From a virus: a stretch of DNA of 62,735 bases. Positions within the stretch are counted from its first letter, which is position 1. Each line of letters begins with the position of its first letter. The position numbers and the translations under genes were made by a program. Shown here one piece after another: positions 38,999 through 48,049 of this stretch. The notes below the pieces were generated by a model, which saw nothing but the letters and a program-made list of their open reading frames with translations, had not been told where the DNA came from and made no database searches. The DNA lies in IMG/VR virus record IMGVR_UViG_3300042448_001551, positions 1-62,735 of that record, one strand, 5' to 3'.

Positions 38999-39672
38999 TG
39001 AAAGTAGTATTTGATCACATTAATGGTTTTGGTAAAGTGAGTGATCAAGATTTTATTTATTCACAACCTTATGGTATTCTTGAAAATGGAGAAAATCCTT
39101 CAGATGCTTTAGATAAAGGATGGATACCGTGGGAAGACTTATGGTATAATATTAGATCTGTAAGAATAAAGTTAAGTGATTATAAACCACATGAAACTAC
39201 AAGAAAAAAAGCTAGACTTATTAATTTTTTGTATAAAGAGTTTGATGATAAACTTATCTATCGTGAACTATATGAGAAGTATTTAAGTCACCGTGGGTTT
39301 TTAAGAACAATTACATGGGAACAACTCTTTACTGGTCATATTGTTGAGTATAGTTACATGGGGAATGTTATTGGGTTTTCATGTGTAGAAAAATATAATG
39401 ATGCTTTAGTAGCAACACAGTTTGTCTGGGATTATGAAGAACCTAGTCTTTCTTTAGGCAAGGTGGCTCAGATGTATGAGTGTGAAATAGCAAAGATTTT
39501 AGAATGTAAATATGTATATATTTTAGGAGGTTATGAACAATGTTGTTTGTATAAGTCAGACTTTTATGGTTTTGAATGGTGGACAGGTTCAGAATGGAGT
39601 AGAGATAAACAATTATATAAAACTCTTTGTGAAAGAGATGATAAAACTACTGTAACATATGATGATATATGA
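38998..39672 (+). CDS. Possible aminoacyl-tRNA-protein transferase-like (GNAT-fold) protein
   Basis: A 224-residue protein. LFTGHIVEYSYMGNVIGFSC and ECKYVYILGGYEQCCLYKSD FYGFEWW recall the C-terminal domain of ATE1/Bpt arginyl/leucyl transferases, which reads 'vYL.GYyi..c..m.YK..f.P.E...g..W'. Such enzymes add amino acids from charged tRNAs to protein N-termini. The match is partial and by eye. It overlaps the nuclease by one base (TAATG). Confidence 0.4.
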   Translation: MKVVFDHINGFGKVSDQDFIYSQPYGILENGENPSDALDKGWIPWEDLWYNIRSVRIKLSDYKPHETTRKKARLINFLYKEFDDKLIYRELYEKYLSHRGFLRTITWEQLFTGHIVEYSYMGNVIGFSCVEKYNDALVATQFVWDYEEPSLSLGKVAQMYECEIAKILECKYVYILGGYEQCCLYKSDFYGFEWWTGSEWSRDKQLYKTLCERDDKTTVTYDDI

Positions 39673-39853
39673 ACCAATTAATAGAGTGGAAGTGACCACT
39701 CCTAAAGGTGATGGTGTTATTTGGATTATTACAGACTATGGTCATGAAACAGATACCGTGTATACTATTATAATAGATAAAACATGTGAACTTTGGCAGT
39801 TTACACATAAAGACATAAAGATTAGAAAAAACGTAACATTTAGAAGAACATGA
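39659..39853 (+). CDS. Small β-rich protein
   Basis: A 64-residue protein (RVEVTTPKGDGVIWIITDYG, then YTIIIDKTCELWQFTHKDIK) with an SH3-like strand order. It overlaps both neighbours by a few bases, so it is translationally coupled. Unknown function. Confidence 0.55.
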   Translation: MMIYEPINRVEVTTPKGDGVIWIITDYGHETDTVYTIIIDKTCELWQFTHKDIKIRKNVTFRRT

Positions 39854-40362
39854 TAAGATTATTTGATATATCCAATGGTAAAGTGATTCCTAGTGAGCAT
39901 TGTTATACATTGAAGTTTTTAAAAGATATTATAGATTATTATGGGGAAGAAGCTCCTAAAGTTTATGCTTATTTGTTTTATATGACTTGTCCCAATCCAG
40001 ATCTTAATCCATTTTTTGATATGCTGGAAACAGAAAAAGAAGAATTTATTTTAAAAGAAATAGATGGAGAGTTTTCAGGGGAGGATGATTTAATAATTAC
40101 AGCCTTAGCTATGTGTAGAAAAATGTATGAAACTCCTACATATAGGGCTTACCAAGGTATTAAAATAGCTCTTGATAACTTAGGGAAGGTTTTGGCTACA
40201 GAAACTCCTACCTTTGGAAGAGATGGATCAGCTACATCTTTATTAAAGATTGCTGAAAGATTTGATATGGTGAGACAGTCTTTTAAAGGAGTGTATAAAG
40301 ACCTCCAAGAAGAACAAGATTCAAAAGTGAGAGGTGGGCAAAATATGGCTTACGATCAATAA
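39850..40362 (+). CDS. Helical protein upstream of the terminase, possible small terminase or regulator
   Basis: A 170-residue mostly helical protein (LNPFFDMLETEKEEFILKEI, then TAYRAYQGIKIALDNLGKVL-like helices). It lies two genes upstream of TerL, a place where phages often keep TerS. No helix-turn-helix is obvious, so the TerS role is speculative. Confidence 0.45.
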   Translation: MIRLFDISNGKVIPSEHCYTLKFLKDIIDYYGEEAPKVYAYLFYMTCPNPDLNPFFDMLETEKEEFILKEIDGEFSGEDDLIITALAMCRKMYETPTYRAYQGIKIALDNLGKVLATETPTFGRDGSATSLLKIAERFDMVRQSFKGVYKDLQEEQDSKVRGGQNMAYDQ

Positions 40363-40392
40363 TTTTAACCTTTTAAAGTGTAATACATATTT

Positions 40393-41043
40393 ATGAAAGA
40401 ACCAAACAGACAGCGTAAAAATGAAATTAAGTATTCTATTGAGTTAAATGAAGAACAGAAAGAAGCCAAGAGGCTTATTAGGGAAAATCAAATAGTTATT
40501 ATTACTGGTAGAGCTGGCTGTGGAAAGTCTTTAGTGTCTGCTCAAGTGGCGTTAGATTTTCTCTTTAAAAAAGAATGTGAAAAAGTCTTTGTTACAAGAG
40601 CTGCTGTGGAGGTGGGAACATCTTTAGGATTTTTACCAGGGGGCCTTTCTGAAAAATTTAACCCCTATCTAGAAGCATTTATTGAAAACTTAGTAAAATG
40701 TTATGATAAAACTAGAGTGGAGCAGCTAGTCATTGACCAAAAGATAATAGCTTCTCCTGTACAGTTTATACGTGGTAAAACTATAGATGATGTTTTAGTT
40801 ATAGAGGAGGCACAGAATTTAACTAAACATGAAATCTTAGCTTTGTTAACTAGACTTGGTAAAACTGGTAAGATTATTATTAATGGAGATAATGAGCAAA
40901 AAGACATTAAAGAAAGTTTTAATGGTCTTAGTTATGTAATAGAGCTTTCTAAAAAAATACAAGAAATTCAATGGGTTAAATTAAAAGAAAACCATAGAAG
41001 TGATCTTGTGGGAAAAATATTAGATTTTGAGTATGGCAAATAA
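40393..41043 (+). CDS. phoH: PhoH-like ATPase
   Basis: A 216-residue P-loop ATPase: Walker A GRAGCGKS at 39-46, the PhoH block RAAVEVGTSLGFLPGGLSEK, Walker B DDVLVIEEAQ at 131-140, then INGDNEQKD. PhoH-like genes are frequent in phages; roles in RNA/DNA helicase or phosphate-starvation responses are proposed for the family. It overlaps the next gene by 17 bases. Confidence 0.93.
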   Translation: MKEPNRQRKNEIKYSIELNEEQKEAKRLIRENQIVIITGRAGCGKSLVSAQVALDFLFKKECEKVFVTRAAVEVGTSLGFLPGGLSEKFNPYLEAFIENLVKCYDKTRVEQLVIDQKIIASPVQFIRGKTIDDVLVIEEAQNLTKHEILALLTRLGKTGKIIINGDNEQKDIKESFNGLSYVIELSKKIQEIQWVKLKENHRSDLVGKILDFEYGK

Positions 41044-41341
41044 ACCATTAAGTAGAGAATTTTTATTAAATAGAGGATATTGTTGTGGTAATGGATGTTT
41101 TAATTGTCCTTATAAAGAAAAAACAATAAATATGGCAAGAAGTATACATGATTATGTATTTCATTTTAACGAGTATACAAACCTTTGGAATGCTATTCCT
41201 AGAGAATTAATAAATGATTATTGGAATAAACCAAAAGTAAAAGGTGTTATTAGTTCTTCTAGAATTGAAGTATTAACAGAACTAATAAATAAAGTGGCAA
41301 CCGATGCCAATTTTTTAGATAAGATTAAACAGGATGAGTAA
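41027..41341 (+). CDS. DUF5522-type Cys-rich domain fused to a helical part
   Basis: A 104-residue protein. SREFLLNRGYCCGNGCFNCP at residues 8-27 matches the small Cys-rich domain (RGYCCGNGC.NCPY) known as a stand-alone protein in Bacteroidota genomes. The C-terminal 70 residues are unrelated and helical. This is a host-like domain captured by the phage. The start is either 41027 or 41033, both inside the PhoH gene end. Confidence 0.7.
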   Translation: MSMANKPLSREFLLNRGYCCGNGCFNCPYKEKTINMARSIHDYVFHFNEYTNLWNAIPRELINDYWNKPKVKGVISSSRIEVLTELINKVATDANFLDKIKQDE

Positions 41342-43538
41342 TTATAAAGAAATATATACATATGAAAATAATACTTGGAGCACCACTGTGTTTCAAACTC
41401 GTGAAGAATTTAGGGATTTTTTAATCCCTTTATTTATTGAGCCAGGTAAATATGATTTTGATGAGAATTCTTTAGTGTTTAATGAAGAGGGTAGGAAGTT
41501 TCAAAAACAAGGTTATTATTGCTCAGCTCCTTTTAAAACAAAAGATTTTATACATTATTGGGATTTACAAAAACATAAATGTAGGAATGGTATAATTGTT
41601 AAGAGTGGAGATAAAACCTGGTATATTACAAGAGAATATTATATGTGGTTAAACTTTCTTCCTATTTATGATAAAGAAGAAAAAAAGTTTGATTTTGCTA
41701 AAGTGAGAGATGCTCAGTATCATATGGCTCTTTATGAGCTTTTAGCTGAGCTTCATTATAAACATGCAGTTGTTTTAAAGAAACGTCAGATTGCATCTTC
41801 TTATTACCATATGGCTAAGTTTATAAACCATTGGGTATTTGAAGAAGGAGCTGTTTTAAAACTAGGAGCTAGCCTTAAAGATTATATTAATGAAAAAGGT
41901 TCTTGGAAATTTTTAGATGAATACCGTAATTTTTTAAACCAACATACAGCATGGTATCGTCCATCAGAACCTGATAAAGTGGGATCTTGGCAGCAACAGA
42001 TTAAAGTGAGGATAAATGGTAGAGACACTTATAAAGGTTTAAAAGGAACTATTAATGCTTATTCATTTGAGAAAAACCCAACTAATGGGGTCGGTGGTCC
42101 AGTAACTTATTTCTTTCACGAGGAAGCTGGTATTGCTCCTAAGATGGATGACACATATGGATTTATGAAACCAGCCTTAAAATCTGGTCATATGATCACT
42201 GGTCAGTTTATAGCTGCTGGATCAGTGGGTGATCTTGATCAATGTGAACCTTTAAAACTTTATATAGAAAGACCTGAAGAAAATGGATTTTATGGTGTCA
42301 CTTCTAATTTATTAGACTCTAAAGGAACTATTGGTGTAACAGGATTGTTTATTCCAGAACAATGGAGTATGCCTCCTTACATAGATAAATATGGTAATTC
42401 TAAAGTGGAAGAAGCTTTAGAAGCTCTTGAGAAAGAGTTTGAAAAACTAAAAAAAGACTTAGAACCTGCCGCCTATCAGTTAACTATTTCACAGTCTCCT
42501 AGAAATATAGAAGAGGCTTTTGCTACAAGGAAGCTTTCCATTTTTCCAAAACATTTATTATCAAAACAAATGCAACGTATACAGGATAAAGAATATCCTG
42601 TAGAGTATTTAGAACTTTCCAGAGATTCTAATGGGCAAATTGTAGATAAACCATCTAGAAAAATTCCTATTATGGAATTCCCTATTTCTAGAAAAACTGA
42701 GGATAAAGAAGGGGTTTTATGTATTTATGAAAGACCTCATAAAGATCCACCTTTTGGTATGTATTATGCTTCCGTGGATCCAGTGGGTGAAGGTAAAACC
42801 ACTACATCTGAATCATTATGTTCAATCTATATTTACAAAAATCCTGTTGAGGTTATTATTGATGATGGTGATGGTAAAGTGAAAAGTGTTATAGAAAGAG
42901 ACAAAATAGTGGCATCTTGGTGTGGACGTTTTGATGATCTTAATAAAACACATGAACGTTTAGAGATTTTAATAGAGTGGTATAATGCATGGACTGTTGT
43001 AGAAAACAACGTAGCTTTATTTATACAATACATGATTTCTAAAAAGAAACAACGCTATTTAGTCCCAAAAGACATGATTTTGTTTTTAAAGGATATTGGA
43101 GCTAATAGAAACGTATTCCAAGAATATGGTTGGAAAAATGTGGGCACATTATTTAAAGGTACAGTTTTATCCTATGGTATAGAGTTTTTAAAAGAGGAGT
43201 TAGACCATGAAACTAAAGCTGATGGAGAGATAGTAAAAACTATATATGGTGTAGAGAGAATCCCAGACCCTATGCTTTTAAAAGAAATGGATGCTTACCA
43301 AGATGGTTTAAACGTGGATAGGTTAGTTGCATTTTGTGCTTTAATAGCATTTGCTAAAATACAACAATCTAATAGGGGTTTAGTTAGACGGGTCGAGGCT
43401 GTAAAACAAAACTTGGATAAATCAAAAAAATTTAGTAAATTAAACTATAGCCCTTTTAGACATATTGGGGCTTCAACTATTTCTAAACATGGTGGTATGA
43501 CTGCCCCAAAAAGAAATGCATTTAAAAATTTTAGATGA
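41334..43538 (+). CDS. terL: Terminase large subunit
   Basis: A 734-residue protein, long for TerL as in crAss-like phages. The ATPase part shows KKRQIASS at 149-156 where the P-loop is expected (without GK[ST]) and Walker B TYFFHEEAG with FFHEEA at 260-265. The nuclease part has YYASVDPVGEGKTT (first catalytic Asp) and VVENNVALF (second acidic site). It translocates DNA into the prohead and cuts it. It overlaps the upstream gene by 8 bases. Confidence 0.92.
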   Translation: MSNYKEIYTYENNTWSTTVFQTREEFRDFLIPLFIEPGKYDFDENSLVFNEEGRKFQKQGYYCSAPFKTKDFIHYWDLQKHKCRNGIIVKSGDKTWYITREYYMWLNFLPIYDKEEKKFDFAKVRDAQYHMALYELLAELHYKHAVVLKKRQIASSYYHMAKFINHWVFEEGAVLKLGASLKDYINEKGSWKFLDEYRNFLNQHTAWYRPSEPDKVGSWQQQIKVRINGRDTYKGLKGTINAYSFEKNPTNGVGGPVTYFFHEEAGIAPKMDDTYGFMKPALKSGHMITGQFIAAGSVGDLDQCEPLKLYIERPEENGFYGVTSNLLDSKGTIGVTGLFIPEQWSMPPYIDKYGNSKVEEALEALEKEFEKLKKDLEPAAYQLTISQSPRNIEEAFATRKLSIFPKHLLSKQMQRIQDKEYPVEYLELSRDSNGQIVDKPSRKIPIMEFPISRKTEDKEGVLCIYERPHKDPPFGMYYASVDPVGEGKTTTSESLCSIYIYKNPVEVIIDDGDGKVKSVIERDKIVASWCGRFDDLNKTHERLEILIEWYNAWTVVENNVALFIQYMISKKKQRYLVPKDMILFLKDIGANRNVFQEYGWKNVGTLFKGTVLSYGIEFLKEELDHETKADGEIVKTIYGVERIPDPMLLKEMDAYQDGLNVDRLVAFCALIAFAKIQQSNRGLVRRVEAVKQNLDKSKKFSKLNYSPFRHIGASTISKHGGMTAPKRNAFKNFR

Positions 43539-43813
43539 GTATGATAAATCAAGATTTACATCATAAAAAGATAGAAATTTTATCTAGACTTATTAAAGAC
43601 AATCTCATTTCTAAAGCTGAAGCTTTGGTTTTACTAGAGAATGATGAGAATATTGAGACACAAAAACAAGAAACAACTCCTTTAAAGTTTGTTACTACAG
43701 ATACAGTTTATCAAGATTGGATAAAAAACTACCCTTTATTTGTGGGTGATACTTATATCAAAACAAATGATTACACATTTCAACTCCCTACAAGTAGCGG
43801 CACTTCTTTTTAA
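43535..43813 (+). CDS. Small protein between terminase and portal
   Basis: A 92-residue protein overlapping the TerL stop by 4 bases (ATGA). The N-terminal half is a helix with a SHOCT-like feel (KKIEILSRLIKDNLISKAEA LVLLE), a short motif found at termini of many proteins, and the second half is β-like. No function known. Confidence 0.6.
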   Translation: MSMINQDLHHKKIEILSRLIKDNLISKAEALVLLENDENIETQKQETTPLKFVTTDTVYQDWIKNYPLFVGDTYIKTNDYTFQLPTSSGTSF

Positions 43814-43830
43814 TAAAAATATTATTTAAC

Positions 43831-46572
43831 ATGCAAGTATATAATGCTTTAGACCTCAAAGCTGGTAAAAAATCAGACTATAATAAAATGGGTACTCTTA
43901 CCCAACCAATTCAATTTTTACCAGAATCTGAGAAAGATGAGGAATGGAGAGCTTGGAATTTAGATTGGCTAGAGTGGCAAGCTATGAAACAGCTTAGAAG
44001 AAATTCTAGGAGATTAATGAAAAACTACAAGCTTGCTAAAGGTATTATTGATAAAACTGATTATATAGTTGAGGAAGATAATGAGATGGCTGATCTTATT
44101 GATACATTAACAAAAGAAGATGAGTCGGCATTAGAGTTAAAATTCTACCCTATTATTCCAAATGTAATTAATGTTTTATGTAATGAGTTTTCTAAAAGAA
44201 GCTCAAAGGTTATGTTTAGGGCTATAGACGATATTTCATATAATGAGATGTTGGAAGAGAAACGTGCTATGATAGAGAATGTTTTAGTACAACAAGCTCA
44301 GATGAAAATGATGAATCAAATTTTAGCTCAAGGTGGAGATTTTGAATCTGACGAGTCTAAACAGATGATGGATGTTAGTAATATAAAAACTCTTCCAGAA
44401 ATTGAAGATTTTTTTAAGAAAGACTATAGATCTATGATAGAAGAGTGGGCCACACACCAAATGAAAGTGGACAATGAAAGATTTAAAATGCAAGAACTGG
44501 AAGAAATGGGCTTTAGAGATATGCTTATAGCTGACCGTGAGTTTTGGCATTTTAAGATGGGTGAAGATGATTATGAAGTGGAATTATGGAATCCTTTATT
44601 AACATTTTACCATAAGTCTCCTGATGTACGTTATGTATCACAAGGAAACTGGGTTGGTAAAATGGATATGATGAGTGTATCTGACATTATAGATAAGTAT
44701 GGTTGGATGATGACTCAAAAACAATTAGAGGCTTTAGAGGTCATCTATCCTGTTAGATCAGCTGGTTATGCTGTACAAGGCTACCAAAATGATGGTACAT
44801 ATTATGATCCCACACGTACACATGAGTGGAACACTCAAATGCCAAGTCTTCAGTATAGACAATTTACTTCTATATATGATGCTAAGTTTGGTACAGGAGA
44901 TATTCTTCAGTGGATCCTATCTGACTCAGAAGACACTATAGACTTTGGTAAAGGACATCTTTTAAGAGTGACTCAGGTTTATTGGAAGTCTCAGCGTAAG
45001 GTGGGTCATTTAACAAAAATAACTGAAGAAGGAGAATTAATTCAGGATATTATAGGAGAAAAATATAAAGTGACGGATAAACCTTTATACAACACTACAG
45101 TTTATAAAGACAAAACAAAAGATAATTTAATATTTGGGGAGCATATAGATTGGATTTGGATTAATGAAACTTGGGGTGGTATTAAAATAGGACCTAATAG
45201 ACCAGCATTCTGGGGACAGAATAACCCAGGAGGTATAAATCCTATTTATTTAGGATTAAATGGGGGTAAACCAGGTAGAATTCCTTTTCAATTTAAAGGA
45301 GATAACACTGTTTATGGTTGTAAACTTCCTGTAGAAGGAGCTATTTTTAGTGATAGAAATACAAGAAGTATTTCTTTAGTTGATTTAATGAAGCCTTTCC
45401 AAATTGGCTACAATATAGTTAACAACCAAATTGCTGATATATTAGTTGATGAACTTGGTACAGTTATTTTGTTTGACCAAAATGCTCTTCCTCGTCATTC
45501 TATGGGAGAAGACTGGGGTAAGAATAACTTACATAAAGCTTATGTAGCTATGAAGAACTTCCAAATGCTACCGTTAGACACCACCATCACTAACACTGAA
45601 AATGCATTAAGTTTCCAACACTACCAAGTTTTAAACTTAGAACAAACTAACCGTTTACTTTCCCGTATTAATTTAGCTACATACTTTAAGAACCAAGCTT
45701 TTGAAGTGATTGGTCTTAACCAACAACGTATGGGTCAGCAGATTGCTCAACAACAAACTGCCACTGGTGTAGAACAAGCTATGAATGCTAGTTATGCTCA
45801 AACTGAACAGTATTTTATACAGCATAGTGATAACTTAATGCCTAGGGTACACCAAATGAGAACTGACCTAGCTCAGTATTATCATTCTAAAAAACCTAGT
45901 GTACGTTTACAGTATATAACAGGGGCTGATGAAAAAGTTAACTTTCAAATGAATGGAACAGATCTTTTAATGAGAGATCTTAATATATTCTGTACCACTA
46001 GAACAAATTCTAGAGCTATTATTGAACAACTTAAACAGTTGGCTGTAAATAACAATACAACTGGTGCTTCTATTTATGATCTTGGTAATATAATTAAGTC
46101 TGAATCTATAGCTGAATTATCTCATGTATTAAAAGCTACAGAAGAAAAATCTCTAAGCTTAAAGAGACAAGAACAAGAAAACCAACAAAAGTTACAACAA
46201 GAAATGTTGGCTTCTCAAGAGAAACAAAAACAAATGGATCTTCAGTTTAGAGCTGAACAAGCTGAACTTGATAGACAAAATAGTATCACTGTAGCAGAAA
46301 TTAGAGCTGCAGGATATGGTGCTGCTGTTGATATTAATCAAAATCAAATGTCTGATTATCAAGATGCTTTAGCTAACATCCAAAAGCAAGATAACTACAC
46401 AGACACTATGAACTTTAAAAGAGAACAAGAAGTTAATAAGTCTTCTAGAGAAATGCAGAGATTACAGATTGATAGAGAAAAGCTTCAAACTCAAAAAGAA
46501 ATAGCTGACAAGCAATTACAGATTGCTCGTGAAAATAAGAATAAATACGATACTAAACAGAAGACTAAATAA
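43831..46572 (+). CDS. Portal protein
   Basis: A 913-residue protein directly after TerL. The N-terminal half is mixed α/β with Trp-rich segments. The central region (NLHKAYVAMKNFQMLPLDTT, then QTNRLLSRINLATYFKNQAF EVIGLNQQRMGQQ) fits the portal stem/crown, and the last 200 residues are a Gln/Glu-rich coiled coil (EKQKQMDLQFRAEQAELDRQ) as in large crAss-type portals. It forms the ring through which DNA enters the capsid. Confidence 0.85.
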   Translation: MQVYNALDLKAGKKSDYNKMGTLTQPIQFLPESEKDEEWRAWNLDWLEWQAMKQLRRNSRRLMKNYKLAKGIIDKTDYIVEEDNEMADLIDTLTKEDESALELKFYPIIPNVINVLCNEFSKRSSKVMFRAIDDISYNEMLEEKRAMIENVLVQQAQMKMMNQILAQGGDFESDESKQMMDVSNIKTLPEIEDFFKKDYRSMIEEWATHQMKVDNERFKMQELEEMGFRDMLIADREFWHFKMGEDDYEVELWNPLLTFYHKSPDVRYVSQGNWVGKMDMMSVSDIIDKYGWMMTQKQLEALEVIYPVRSAGYAVQGYQNDGTYYDPTRTHEWNTQMPSLQYRQFTSIYDAKFGTGDILQWILSDSEDTIDFGKGHLLRVTQVYWKSQRKVGHLTKITEEGELIQDIIGEKYKVTDKPLYNTTVYKDKTKDNLIFGEHIDWIWINETWGGIKIGPNRPAFWGQNNPGGINPIYLGLNGGKPGRIPFQFKGDNTVYGCKLPVEGAIFSDRNTRSISLVDLMKPFQIGYNIVNNQIADILVDELGTVILFDQNALPRHSMGEDWGKNNLHKAYVAMKNFQMLPLDTTITNTENALSFQHYQVLNLEQTNRLLSRINLATYFKNQAFEVIGLNQQRMGQQIAQQQTATGVEQAMNASYAQTEQYFIQHSDNLMPRVHQMRTDLAQYYHSKKPSVRLQYITGADEKVNFQMNGTDLLMRDLNIFCTTRTNSRAIIEQLKQLAVNNNTTGASIYDLGNIIKSESIAELSHVLKATEEKSLSLKRQEQENQQKLQQEMLASQEKQKQMDLQFRAEQAELDRQNSITVAEIRAAGYGAAVDINQNQMSDYQDALANIQKQDNYTDTMNFKREQEVNKSSREMQRLQIDREKLQTQKEIADKQLQIARENKNKYDTKQKTK

Positions 46573-46637
46573 TTATAGCTCTATTATCCATTAGTTAGGT
46601 TTTTAAAAATTACAAATTGTAAATTTTTAAAATTTAA

Positions 46638-46723
46638 GTTGTATATTAATAATGTAGATATATACAACATTAATAGACAGGATGATACACTGATCAGTAT
46701 ATAAAATATACAGGTGTGTCATC
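46638..46723 (+). promoter_or_regulatory. Hairpin-rich spacer before the scaffold-like gene
   Basis: GTTGTATAT/ATATACAAC (46638-46646 with 46660-46668) and GATGATACAC/GTGTGTCATC (46681-46690 with 46714-46723, one wobble) with inner GTATAT/ATATAC (46697-46702 with 46706-46711). The 180-base spacer has no gene and may hold a processing site or promoter for the capsid genes. Confidence 0.55.
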
Positions 46724-46753
46724 TGAACAGTCTATAAAAAACCCAACAAATAT

Positions 46754-48010
46754 ATGGTTGATACACAAACAAATGTACAAACTTCTGTACAAGAAGTTGA
46801 CGTAGACTTAGATAGTCTTTTTGCAGGAGCTCCAGGAGCTGACAGTATTGTAACTCCTACCACTCCAACCGAGTCTAAACCAAATATCTTTAGTCAAAAA
46901 GCTGAAGATTTAAAGTTTTTAGATGATGACGGATCTGAAGAAGATGATGATGTTTCACGTGGAACAGACGACAATTTAAAACCTATTTCAAAAGAAGAAA
47001 CTGATGATCTTTTAAATGAGTTAGATGAAACAGAAGAAAAAGGAAAATCTCCTGGTCGTCCTAAAACAGAAAAATCAGGTCTTGTAGAGTTTTTGAAAAA
47101 ACGTATTGAATCAAAAGAAATGTTTGCTTTTGATGATTATGATGAATCAAAACAAAGTCTTGATGATTATTTAAGTGGTTTAGGTGAAAAAGATATAGAG
47201 GAGTTATGGCAAGCTAACGTAGACAATCTTAAACAAGAAGTTGCAAGTAGTACACCAAAAGAGTTTTTTGAATCACTTCCAGATGAATTACAATATGCTG
47301 CAAAGTATGTAATGGATGGAGGTCAAGATTTAAAAGGTCTTTTTCAAGCTCTTGCTCAAGTGGAACAAGTTAGAGAAATGGATCCCACAGATGAAAATGA
47401 TCAAGAAGGAATTGTAAGATCTTATTTACAGGCAACTAACTTTGGTAATCAAGACGAAATTGAAGAAGAAATTACCACTTGGAAAGATCTTAATGTTTTA
47501 GAAAAGAAAGCCAAACAGTTTAAACCTAAGCTAGATCAAATGCAAGAACAAATTGTTCAAGCTAAGATTATAGAGCAAGAGGAAAGACAAATACAACAAA
47601 GAGAAGCTGCTGATGCTTATATGAAAAATGTTTTTGAAGCTCTTCGTCCAGCTGAAATTAATGGACTTAAATTAGATAAGAAAACACAAGCTCAGTTATA
47701 TAGTGGTTTAACACAGCCACAATATCCTTCTATATCAGGTAGACCAACAAACTTGTTAGGACATCTTTTAGAAAGATACCAGTTTGTAGAACCAAACTAC
47801 CCATTGATTGCAGAAGCTTTATGGTTACTTTCTGAACCAGAGGCATATCGTCAAAGTTTAATAAAACAGGGTAAAAATCAAGCTGTTGAACAAACAGTTA
47901 GACAGTTAAAAACTGAACAAGCTCGTAAAAACACTAGTAATGTTTACGAGGAAAATGAACCAGAAAGAACTAGAAAGATTTCTAGACCTACAAATATTTT
48001 TAAACGTTAA
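46754..48010 (+). CDS. Scaffolding-like acidic protein
   Basis: A 418-residue protein with a strongly acidic, disordered first third (FLDDDGSEEDDDVSRGTDDN) and a long helical, Gln-rich middle (ARQFKPKLDQMQEQIVQAKI-like). It lies between the portal and the major capsid candidate, where scaffolding or head-core proteins sit. A basic C-terminus (RTRKISRPTNIFKR) could bind the capsid. The role rests on position and composition. Confidence 0.6.
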   Translation: MVDTQTNVQTSVQEVDVDLDSLFAGAPGADSIVTPTTPTESKPNIFSQKAEDLKFLDDDGSEEDDDVSRGTDDNLKPISKEETDDLLNELDETEEKGKSPGRPKTEKSGLVEFLKKRIESKEMFAFDDYDESKQSLDDYLSGLGEKDIEELWQANVDNLKQEVASSTPKEFFESLPDELQYAAKYVMDGGQDLKGLFQALAQVEQVREMDPTDENDQEGIVRSYLQATNFGNQDEIEEEITTWKDLNVLEKKAKQFKPKLDQMQEQIVQAKIIEQEERQIQQREAADAYMKNVFEALRPAEINGLKLDKKTQAQLYSGLTQPQYPSISGRPTNLLGHLLERYQFVEPNYPLIAEALWLLSEPEAYRQSLIKQGKNQAVEQTVRQLKTEQARKNTSNVYEENEPERTRKISRPTNIFKR

Positions 48011-48049
48011 TAATATAATTTTTAATTAACCCTTAAATCAAAATGCCCC

